The notes below the pieces were generated by a model. The model was not told the origin of the DNA. It made no database searches and was given only the letters and a program-made list of their open reading frames with translations. From Geodermatophilaceae bacterium URHB0062 (GTDB taxonomy: Bacteria; Actinomycetota; Actinomycetes; Mycobacteriales; Geodermatophilaceae): a stretch of 64,000 nt of DNA. Position 1 is the stretch's first letter; the number at the start of each line of letters is the position of its first letter. This document shows, one piece after another, positions 44,280 to 51,620 of the stretch. Position numbers and translations under genes: made by a program. Where the stretch lies: positions 264,498 through 328,497 of the forward strand of contig KK211088.1 in NCBI GenBank assembly GCA_000620185.1, written 5' to 3'.

Positions 44280-45008
44280 TCAGGGCTGCGGTGGCAGCAG
44301 TTTCTCGATGCTCGGCAGGAGCAGGTCGGCCAGGTAGCGGTGCCCCGCATCGGTCGGGTGGATGCTGCCCGCCCCGATGAACCGCCCGGCCCACCCGGTG
44401 AACCAGCCCTCGGCCAGCGGATCGACGAAGGTCGCGCCGGCGGCCCGCGCCGCTGCCTCGACGGCGTCGCGGTCGGCTCTGATGTAGTCGGGGGGATCGG
44501 CGTCGACCCAGGGCGGCCCGACCACCAGCAGCGCGGCACGGGGGGACGCCGCACGGACCGTCGCGAAGGCGGCCTCCGCCGCGGCCTGCACCTCGGGCGC
44601 CGCAGCGATGTCGTTGCGCGATCCGAAGAAGACGACGAGGTCGCGCTCGGAGCGGGTGCGCTGGGCGAGCTTTCCGAACGTCGTGTGCCGCGGGCCGGTG
44701 CGGACGTACCCGCTGCCCCCGGCCGCCGCCACCTCCAGGGTGACCCGCCGCCCCTCCGCGGTCAGCTGCCGGGCGACCAGGTGCGCCCAGCTCGCTGCGC
44801 CCGCGCCCCCCTCGCGACCGCCGGCGGTGTAGCTGTCACCGACGACCAGGATGCGGACGGGCCGGGTCCCCTGCGGGGTACCGGCGGCGGCCGCCGGGAG
44901 GCCGACCGGCCGGTGCATGACCAGGAGAAACAGGACGACGGTGGCGACGACGCCGACGGCCATGGCCGCCCGCACCCACCGGGGGCGCACCGGAAGCCCC
45001 CTCGCCAT
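44280..45008 (-). CDS. Membrane-anchored SGNH/GDSL hydrolase
   Basis: An N-terminal membrane helix (about residues 14-33) precedes an SGNH domain: block I VVGDSYTAGG, block II with AAGGSGY, block III FGSRND, and block V SIHPTDAGHRYLADLL with the catalytic Asp-x2-His-like pair (H-P-T-D-A-G-H). The order and spacing are complete. The enzyme faces the outside and likely removes acyl or acetyl groups from surface glycans or lipids. ATG 45008 is used. It is followed upstream by a small membrane gene on the same strand. Confidence 0.83.
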   Translation of the reverse strand: MARGLPVRPRWVRAAMAVGVVATVVLFLLVMHRPVGLPAAAAGTPQGTRPVRILVVGDSYTAGGREGGAGAASWAHLVARQLTAEGRRVTLEVAAAGGSGYVRTGPRHTTFGKLAQRTRSERDLVVFFGSRNDIAAAPEVQAAAEAAFATVRAASPRAALLVVGPPWVDADPPDYIRADRDAVEAAARAAGATFVDPLAEGWFTGWAGRFIGAGSIHPTDAGHRYLADLLLPSIEKLLPPQP

Positions 45009-45081
45009 GGCGGGACCGTACTGCGGCTTCCCCGCTCCGGTGCCCGACGACGCGCGGAATCGTCGGCTTGGTGGTATGCGC

Positions 45082-45363
45082 TCAGGAAGCGGCCGCGCCC
45101 CGGCTCCCGTCGCGCGTAGCGAGCGCCTGCCAGGCGGCGATCGCCAGCCCGGCGAGACCCGCCAGATCGCCGCCGGTGACGCCGTGGCCGCGTGTGACAA
45201 TCAGCAGCACCGGGCCCTCCATCGGCCCGTTCACGAACAACCAGACCACCGACAGCAGGGCGAGGGCCAGCGCCCCGCGCCGTCCGTAGCGGCCGCTCAT
45301 CCCTGCCGCGAGCACGAGGGCGGCGAGGACGAGGGCGGCGAGCACGCCCCAGATGTGGCCCAT
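45082..45363 (-). CDS. Small three-helix membrane protein
   Basis: The 93-residue product has three hydrophobic segments (about residues 4-22, 30-50 and 60-80) and no charged catalytic residues; the loop FVNGPMEGPVLLIVTRGHGVTGGDL is distinctive. No function is recognised. ATG 45363 faces the divergent cyclic-di-GMP protein gene, leaving only 67 bases for both promoters. Confidence 0.6.
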   Translation of the reverse strand: MGHIWGVLAALVLAALVLAAGMSGRYGRRGALALALLSVVWLFVNGPMEGPVLLIVTRGHGVTGGDLAGLAGLAIAAWQALATRDGSRGAAAS

Positions 45364-45430
45364 GCCACCAGCGTACGGACGACGGCCGGCCGGTCGGTCG
45401 CCGCAGACGCGCGCGGAGGCCCTCACCCCC

Positions 45431-47461
45431 ATGGGTGACGGAGGGCGGACCGGGCTGCAGCAGCGGGGTGGATCTCCCGATCTGACCGTCGTGACCACCG
45501 CCCCCGTTCAGGGGCAGCCAGCGGCTGCGTTCCCGGCCGCGCCCCACGCCGGGCGCGCCGGGCTCCTCGCCGTGCCCGCACTGGCGGTCGCCATCACCGC
45601 CGTCGTGGTCGCCGTGGCCGCCGTGCCGGGCTCCACCGTGCTCGGGGTGCTCGTCGGACTGGCCGGCCTCACCGTGCTGCTCGCCTCCCAGGGCGTGCTC
45701 TGGCGACGGCAGCGCCAGCTGACCGGCTACCTGCAGCGCAGCCAGTCGTCGTTCCGCACGCTGGTCAAGAGCAGCGTCGACCCGGTCGTCATCCTCGACG
45801 GCGAGCTGCGGATCACCTTCGCCTCGGAGTCGGTCGCCGACCTGATGGGCGTCGACCCGGCCTGCATGGTGGGCCGGCCGATCACGTTCGCCGTCCACCG
45901 GGACGACGCCCCCGCGCTGGTCGCCGCGCTCAGCGGCCCACCCACGCAGGGCTCCGACCTCGCCGTCCGCACCGCTCGCGTCCAGCACGCCGACGGGCGC
46001 TGGCGGCTGATCCAGGCCACCGTGCGCGACCTGCGCGCCGACCCCGACGTCGGCGCGCTCGTTCTGTACTGCCGCGACGTCAGCGCCCGCACCCCCGCGC
46101 CGAGCGTGGACGGCGACCTGCTCGAGTTCTCGCTCAGCGACGCGGTGACCGGCCTGCCCAACCGCGCCGCACTCGTCCGCCGACTGGGCACGGTCCAGCG
46201 CGAGGCGGGCGGTCGCCCGTACGCCCTCGCCGTCATCGGCATCACCGGTCTCGACGCCGACGTCCTGGCGCCCGGCACGGAGGTCGGCGTCCTGCTGGCC
46301 GCGACGTCGCGGCTGACCCGCGTGCTCCGCGGCGAGGACTGGCTGGCCCGCACCAAGGACGGCGAGTTCGCCGTCGTCGTGGCCGGCAGCAACGCCGAGG
46401 CCGAGGTACTCGCCGGCCGTCTCGTCGCCGCCGTCGGACCGGTCACGATCCCCGGCGGCACCCTGCACCTGACCGCCAACGCCGGCGTGACCGCCCTGAC
46501 CGTCGACGTCGACCCCGGGGAGGCCCTGCGCCGCGGCGACCTCGCGCTGCGCAGCGCCCGCGCCGCCGGTCCGAACGCCGTGCACCGCTACGACCACGCC
46601 CTGCGCATCGAGCAGAACCGCAGGGCCGCCCTCCGCGCGGACCTCGACGGGGCGCTCGACCGCGGCGAGTTGCGCCTGGTCTTCCAACCGGTGGTCGACG
46701 TCGTCATCCACCGCACCGTGTCGGTCGAGGCGCTGCTGCGCTGGCACCACCCCGTCTTCGGCGAGGTGTCGCCCACGGAGTTCGTGCCGCTGGCGGAGGA
46801 ATCGCCGCTGATCACCGACGTGGGCCGCTGGGTGCTGCGGGAGGCGTGCACGACCATCGCGAACCTCGACGACGACGCCCTCGCCGTCGCGGTCAACGTC
46901 TCGGCCCGCCAGGTGCGCAGCGGCGAGCTCGTCCCCGACGTCCTCGGCGCGCTCGAGGCCAGCGGCCTTCCGGCGTCGCGGCTCATCGTCGAGATCACCG
47001 AGTCGGTGCTGCTCGACGACTCGCACGTGCTCGAGGACCTCACCGTGCTGCGCCGGCTCGGCGTCCGCATCGCGATCGACGACTTCGGCACCGGCTGGTC
47101 GTCGCTGGCCTACCTGGTCGGCATGCCCGTCGACGTGCTCAAGATGGACCAGTACTTCCTGGCCGACGTGGAGCACGACCCGGCCCGCAAGGCCATGTGC
47201 CGGGCGGTGCTGCACCTGGGCGCCAGCCTCGGCCTGCCGGTGATCGTCGAGGGCGTCACGAGCCGCTCGATCCTCACGCTGCTGCGGGACATGGGGCACC
47301 GGTACCTGCAGGGCTACGTCCTCTCCCGCCCGCTGGAGCTGGCGCAGCTGGCGGCCGGGCAGTGGGCCGACCTCGAGCTCCCGGCCGGCGCAGAGCTTCC
47401 GCCGGCACGGGTTCCGTCGGACGTCGCTCCGTCGGCCACCGTCGGGCCGGTGGTGCCGTGA
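45431..47461 (+). CDS. PAS-GGDEF-EAL protein with degenerate GGDEF and intact EAL
   Basis: Two membrane helices (about residues 35-75) lead to a PAS domain (about 95-215), a GGDEF domain and an EAL domain in 676 residues. The GGDEF signature is replaced by KDGEF, so diguanylate cyclase activity is unlikely, yet the preceding inhibitory site RGED (RxxD) is kept. The EAL domain has VEALLRW, NVSARQ, EITES, IDDFGTGWSSL, LKMDQYF and VEGV, the full catalytic set of cyclic-di-GMP phosphodiesterases. Prediction: a phosphodiesterase controlled by PAS and by c-di-GMP at the I-site. The stop shares one base with the next start (TGATG). Confidence 0.85.
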   Translation: MGDGGRTGLQQRGGSPDLTVVTTAPVQGQPAAAFPAAPHAGRAGLLAVPALAVAITAVVVAVAAVPGSTVLGVLVGLAGLTVLLASQGVLWRRQRQLTGYLQRSQSSFRTLVKSSVDPVVILDGELRITFASESVADLMGVDPACMVGRPITFAVHRDDAPALVAALSGPPTQGSDLAVRTARVQHADGRWRLIQATVRDLRADPDVGALVLYCRDVSARTPAPSVDGDLLEFSLSDAVTGLPNRAALVRRLGTVQREAGGRPYALAVIGITGLDADVLAPGTEVGVLLAATSRLTRVLRGEDWLARTKDGEFAVVVAGSNAEAEVLAGRLVAAVGPVTIPGGTLHLTANAGVTALTVDVDPGEALRRGDLALRSARAAGPNAVHRYDHALRIEQNRRAALRADLDGALDRGELRLVFQPVVDVVIHRTVSVEALLRWHHPVFGEVSPTEFVPLAEESPLITDVGRWVLREACTTIANLDDDALAVAVNVSARQVRSGELVPDVLGALEASGLPASRLIVEITESVLLDDSHVLEDLTVLRRLGVRIAIDDFGTGWSSLAYLVGMPVDVLKMDQYFLADVEHDPARKAMCRAVLHLGASLGLPVIVEGVTSRSILTLLRDMGHRYLQGYVLSRPLELAQLAAGQWADLELPAGAELPPARVPSDVAPSATVGPVVP

Positions 47462-50040
47462 TGACGGAGCTCCTCGCCCTGGTGCCCCGCTCGGTGCGCT
47501 GGACCGTGCCCCTGGCCCTGCTCGGGCTGCTCGTCACGGTCCCGTTCAGCGCGCCCGACGGCACGGGCATGCAGTGGGACGAACTGGTGCTCGGCGCGGT
47601 CGCGGCGAGCGCCGCCTACGGCGCGTTCCAGCAGTCGCGTGCGATGGACACCCAGGCCGCGCGGCCGTGGCGCTTCCTCGGCCTGGCCGCTGTCCTCTTC
47701 TCCGTCTCGCAGTGGCTGGCCGGCTCCTTCCCGGGCCCCGAGTTCGACGGATTCGGCGTCGACGACGTCCTCCTGTTCATCGGCGCGACCGCGCCCGTGG
47801 CGACCTGCGGGCTGCTGGCCCGCAGGGTCAGCCGCACCCGCTGGGGCGCGCTCGTCGTCGACGGCACGGTGATCACCGTCGCCCTGCTCGTCGTCACCGA
47901 GATCGTGCGCACGCCGCTGGTCAACCCGGCGAACGCACCTGACGACCTGCGGTCGCTCGTCCTCATCTACGGCGGCTACGCGGCCGCCATGCTCGGTGCG
48001 GCCGGCGCGCTGTGCACCGTCTCCACCGCCGCCCTGCGCCGGTCGGCCACCGTGCTCATCGGCGCCGTCGCCTGGCAGTCGGCGGCCGCGTGCGCCGAGG
48101 CGATGGCGATCGTCGCGCCCTCGTGGCACTGGACCGCCGTCTCCGACGTCTCCGTCGCCCTGGCGCTGCAGTCGGTCGTGGTCGCGGCGGCGGTCGCGCC
48201 GCGCACGCTGGTGGAGCGCACCGCGCGCGCCGCCGCCCCGGTGGTCAGCCGCGCCGGCCTGGTGCTCGTGCTGTTCGGCATGCTCAGCCTGCCGGTCGCG
48301 ATCGCGTACGCGCTCTGGTCCGGCGAGGCGCTGTCGGCCGGCGCCCAGATCGGCTGCGCCGTCGTCTTCGGCCTCATGTCGCTGCGCCTGGTGCTGCGCA
48401 TCCGCGAGGACGGTCGCGTCACCGAGGACCTCGTGCGCAGCGAGGAGGACTTCCGCGAGCTCATCGAGACCAGCTCCGACGGCATCGCGATCATGGACGA
48501 CGACTTCCGGCTGCTGTTCACCTCGCCGGCCGCCCGCAGCCTGCTCGGCATCGCCGACCCGGACCTCGACGTCGACCTGCTCGACCTGGTGGCCCCGGAG
48601 GACCGCGCCTTCGTCGGCGCCGCGACCCTCAACGTGCCCGCCGGCGACGGCCCCCCGCTGCACTTCCACGTGCGGCCGGCCGACGGCAGCGACCCCCGCG
48701 AGCTGGAGGTCTCCTCCTCCGAGCGCCCGGGCAGCACCCGGCGCGTGCTCTACCTGCGCGACGTCACCGACCGGCGGCGCCGCGAGCGGGAGCTCGAGCG
48801 CATGGCCTACACCGACCACCTCACCGGCCTGCCCAACCGCGCCACGCTCTTCCAGAAGATGGCGGCCGCCCCCGCCGACGGCCGCTGCCTGCTCGTGCTC
48901 GACCTCGACGGGTTCAAGGCCGTCAACGACGTGGCCGGACACGAGTCCGGCGACCAGCTGCTGGTCGACGTCGCCCGCCGGCTCCACACGGTCGTCCGGG
49001 ACGGCGACCTGGTCGCGCGGCTCGGCGGCGACGAGTTCGCCCTCCTCGTCACCGGCACCGTCGCGGAGGCGGCGGAGGTCGCGGGACGCGTGGTGGACAC
49101 CCTCGGCGTCCCGCACAGCGCCGGCGACTGGACGTTCGCCGTCGGTGCCAGCGTCGGCGTCGCACCGCTCGGCGCGGCCGGCGGGCAGATCGCCTTCCGC
49201 GAGGCCGACGCCGCCCTGCGCCTGGCCAAGCAGTCGGGCAAGGGCTGCGTCCGGGTCGCCGACGACGACGCCAAGGCCGTGCTCACGAGCGCGGACGACC
49301 TGAGCGACGCGCTCACCCGCGGCTCGCTGAGCCTGCGCCTGGACGCCGCCTGCGAGCCCGACGGCCGCATCGGCCTGGTGCACGCCGTCCCGGTGTGGCA
49401 GCACCCGGTGCACGGCACCGTCCGCGGTCAGGACCTGTGGGGCGGCGCCGAGCGCAACGGCCTGTCCACGCGCCTGCAGCGCTGGCTGCTGACCGAGGCG
49501 TGCGCGGCCGTCGCCGCGCTGCCCGACGAGCGCATCGGTCTCGCCGTCAGCCTGCCGGCGGGGCACGTGACCGTCGACGGGCTGGCCGCCGAGGTCGCCG
49601 CCGCCCTGGGGACGTCGGGTCTCGCCCCCTCGCGCCTGACCCTGTCCATCACCGAGGAGACGCTGCTGACCTCGTCGGCCGCCCTCGTCGCCGAGCTCCT
49701 GCAGGCGCGCTCGACCGGCGTGCGGCTGTGCCTGGACAACTACGGCATGGGCCACAGCCTCTTCGCGCTGATGGCCCGGGTGCCGCTCGACCTGGTGCGC
49801 GTCGACCTGACCACGCTGGCCGCCCGCGACGAGGGTGACCGGGCGATGCGGGTGCTCCGTGCGATCGCGCACCTCACCGAGTCGTTCGGGATCGGCGTCG
49901 TCTCCGGCGGCATCCGGACCCCGGAGCTGAAGGAGTCCGCCGTCGCGGCCGGCGCCGCGCTGCTGCACGGCCGGGCGCTGCCGCACGACATGACGATCGA
50001 CGAGGTCCGGGCCCGGCTAGACGACGTCGTCCCCGCCTGA
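47461..50040 (+). CDS. Membrane PAS-GGDEF-EAL protein with intact GGDEF and degenerate EAL
   Basis: Eight to nine hydrophobic segments (residues about 12-320) form a membrane sensor region. A PAS domain (about 335-440) follows, then GGDEF with RLGGDEFALLV and the RDGD I-site, both intact, predicting diguanylate cyclase activity. The EAL domain is eroded: EAL becomes HAV in VHAVPVW, DDFGTG becomes DNYGMG, the catalytic Lys becomes Arg in LVRVD, and the final Glu is lost in SGGIR. So this 859-residue protein likely makes c-di-GMP and cannot degrade it. It is translationally coupled to the upstream protein with the opposite pattern. Confidence 0.87.
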   Translation: MTELLALVPRSVRWTVPLALLGLLVTVPFSAPDGTGMQWDELVLGAVAASAAYGAFQQSRAMDTQAARPWRFLGLAAVLFSVSQWLAGSFPGPEFDGFGVDDVLLFIGATAPVATCGLLARRVSRTRWGALVVDGTVITVALLVVTEIVRTPLVNPANAPDDLRSLVLIYGGYAAAMLGAAGALCTVSTAALRRSATVLIGAVAWQSAAACAEAMAIVAPSWHWTAVSDVSVALALQSVVVAAAVAPRTLVERTARAAAPVVSRAGLVLVLFGMLSLPVAIAYALWSGEALSAGAQIGCAVVFGLMSLRLVLRIREDGRVTEDLVRSEEDFRELIETSSDGIAIMDDDFRLLFTSPAARSLLGIADPDLDVDLLDLVAPEDRAFVGAATLNVPAGDGPPLHFHVRPADGSDPRELEVSSSERPGSTRRVLYLRDVTDRRRRERELERMAYTDHLTGLPNRATLFQKMAAAPADGRCLLVLDLDGFKAVNDVAGHESGDQLLVDVARRLHTVVRDGDLVARLGGDEFALLVTGTVAEAAEVAGRVVDTLGVPHSAGDWTFAVGASVGVAPLGAAGGQIAFREADAALRLAKQSGKGCVRVADDDAKAVLTSADDLSDALTRGSLSLRLDAACEPDGRIGLVHAVPVWQHPVHGTVRGQDLWGGAERNGLSTRLQRWLLTEACAAVAALPDERIGLAVSLPAGHVTVDGLAAEVAAALGTSGLAPSRLTLSITEETLLTSSAALVAELLQARSTGVRLCLDNYGMGHSLFALMARVPLDLVRVDLTTLAARDEGDRAMRVLRAIAHLTESFGIGVVSGGIRTPELKESAVAAGAALLHGRALPHDMTIDEVRARLDDVVPA

Positions 50041-50046
50041 GCACCG

Positions 50047-50066
50047 GCCGACATGGCCATGTCGGC
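50047..50066. promoter_or_regulatory. Perfect 20-base palindrome, operator or terminator stem
   Basis: GCCGACATGGCCATGTCGGC is fully self-complementary. It lies seven bases after the stop of the diguanylate cyclase gene and before the MBL gene. It could fold as an eight-pair stem with GGCC loop, serving as a terminator without U-tract, or be bound by a dimeric regulator of the downstream operon. Confidence 0.45.
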
Positions 50067-50121
50067 GCGGCAGGCGCCCGCGCGAGCCGGGGCTGTCATC
50101 CGGCGGGTCGATACTGGGCCG

Positions 50122-50934
50122 GTGGCGAGCCCGGGCATGCACTTCCTCGGCCACTCGACCGTCCGCATCGAGCTGGCCGGCCGCACCGTGCTCACCGACC
50201 CCCTCCTGTTCTCCTCGGTCGGGATGCTGCGCCGTGTCGTCGCCGCCCCGCACCCCGCGACGTGGGCCGGCGTCGATGTCGTGGTGATCAGTCACCTGCA
50301 CGGCGACCACCTGCACCTGCCCTCGCTGCGCCGGCTGGGACCGCGCGTGCGGATCCTCGTGCCCCGCGGCGCCGGGGCCTGGCTGCGCGGCCGCGGCTTC
50401 GCGCGCGTCGACGAGATCTCCGCCGGGGAGACACTGACGGACGGCGACCTGCGGATCACCGGCGTCCGCGCGGTGCACAGCGGGCACCGGCTCGGCCCGC
50501 GGCTGACCCACGGCCCCGCCACGGAGTCACTCGGCCACCTCATCGAGGGCGGTGGCTCGCGGGTCTACGCCAGCGGGGACACCGCCCTGTTCGACGGCAT
50601 GGCGCTGCTGGCCCGGCAGCCGGTCGACGTCGCGCTGCTGCCCGTGTGGGGGTGGGGTCCCACACTCGGTCCGGGGCACCTCGATCCGGCCGGCGCGGCC
50701 GAGGCGGTCGCGCGGATCCGGCCGCGCATCGCCGTCCCCGTGCACTGGGGCACCCTCTCCGTCGCCGGGCTGACCCGGCTGCCCACTCCCCTGCGTGGCC
50801 GGATGCGCGAGCTGCTGGTCGACCCGCCGCGGCGGTTCGCCGACGCGGTCGCCGCCCGGGGGCTGGCCACCCGCGTCGTCGTGACCGAGCCCGGCCGGCC
50901 GATCGAGCTCACCGCCCCGGCAGTGCCGACGTGA
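50122..50934 (+). CDS. MBL-fold metal-dependent hydrolase (UlaG/RomA-like)
   Basis: The 270-residue product starts MHFLGHSTVRIELAGRTVLTDPLLF, a pattern of the UlaG-like metallo-beta-lactamase subgroup, and has VVISHLHGDHLHL (the HxHxDH zinc motif), a later GPATESLGHLIE and YASGDTALFDG, and VPVHWGTL for the last His. All metal ligands are visible. Members hydrolyse lactones, phospholipid or nucleotide phosphodiesters; the substrate here is unknown. GTG 50122 is taken as the start. The stop overlaps the next GTG (GTGA), forming a three-gene coupled unit with DedA and a phosphodiesterase-like protein. Confidence 0.8.
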   Translation: MASPGMHFLGHSTVRIELAGRTVLTDPLLFSSVGMLRRVVAAPHPATWAGVDVVVISHLHGDHLHLPSLRRLGPRVRILVPRGAGAWLRGRGFARVDEISAGETLTDGDLRITGVRAVHSGHRLGPRLTHGPATESLGHLIEGGGSRVYASGDTALFDGMALLARQPVDVALLPVWGWGPTLGPGHLDPAGAAEAVARIRPRIAVPVHWGTLSVAGLTRLPTPLRGRMRELLVDPPRRFADAVAARGLATRVVVTEPGRPIELTAPAVPT

Positions 50935-51620
50935 GCCTCCCCGACTGGGTCGACGCCCTCGGCGGCGCCACCGAGGCGACGTCGATCGGCTACCCCGTCC
51001 TCTTCGGCGGCGTGCTGCTGGGCTCGATCGTGCCCGTGGTGCCGACCGGCGCCGTCGTGGGGGCGGCCGCCGCGTTCGCCATGACCACCGACTCCATGGG
51101 TCTCCCCCTCGTGGTGGTCGTGGCGACGGTCGCCGCGCTCATGGGTGACCTGATCACCTTCGCGGTGTGCCGGTTCGGCGGCCCGGCCGCGGTGCGCTGG
51201 GTGGCGCGCGGCCAGCACACCGACCGGCTGGAGGAGATCCGCGACCAGTTCCGCCGGCACGGCTGGCAGCTCATCGTGGCCGGGCGCCTGCTGCCGGCCG
51301 GTCGCATCCCGGTGCTGGTCGCCGCCGGGGCGCTGGCCTATCCGTGGCGCCGGCTGGTGCCCGCCGCCACGGTCGCGGCGTTCCTGTGGGCGCTGGCGTA
51401 CGCGCTGCTCGGCGTGGTCAGCGGCGGCATCTTCGACTCCCCGCTGGCGGCGACCCTGGTGGCCACCGTGCTGGTGCTCGCGGTCGGTGCCGTGCTCAAC
51501 CTGGTGGCCGCCGCCCGGCGGCGCCGCTCGGCCTCGCGTTCGGGTTCGGCTCCGGCCGAGCCGCCCGCCGAGCCCCCGGCCGAGCCGGCCACCGACGCCT
51601 CGACCCGCGGGCCGGCATGA
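50931..51620 (+). CDS. DedA-family membrane protein (VTT domain)
   Basis: The 229-residue protein has five to six hydrophobic segments and the DedA hallmarks VPVVPTGAVVGAAAAFA, a GDLITFAVCRFGG stretch, then GWQLIVAGRLLPAGRIPVLVAAGALAYPWRRL, where the Arg residues are the conserved functional pair. DedA proteins translocate phospholipid or undecaprenyl phosphate between leaflets. The C-terminus is a Pro/Ala/Glu repeat tail. It is coupled to both neighbours by four-base overlaps. Confidence 0.85.
   Translation: MSLPDWVDALGGATEATSIGYPVLFGGVLLGSIVPVVPTGAVVGAAAAFAMTTDSMGLPLVVVVATVAALMGDLITFAVCRFGGPAAVRWVARGQHTDRLEEIRDQFRRHGWQLIVAGRLLPAGRIPVLVAAGALAYPWRRLVPAATVAAFLWALAYALLGVVSGGIFDSPLAATLVATVLVLAVGAVLNLVAAARRRRSASRSGSAPAEPPAEPPAEPATDASTRGPA

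Noticed and set aside
46846-47460. An N-terminal extension of the second cyclic-di-GMP protein
   Set aside because: It overlaps the EAL domain of the first protein in another frame and is Arg-rich; ATG 47461 with TGATG coupling is the start.
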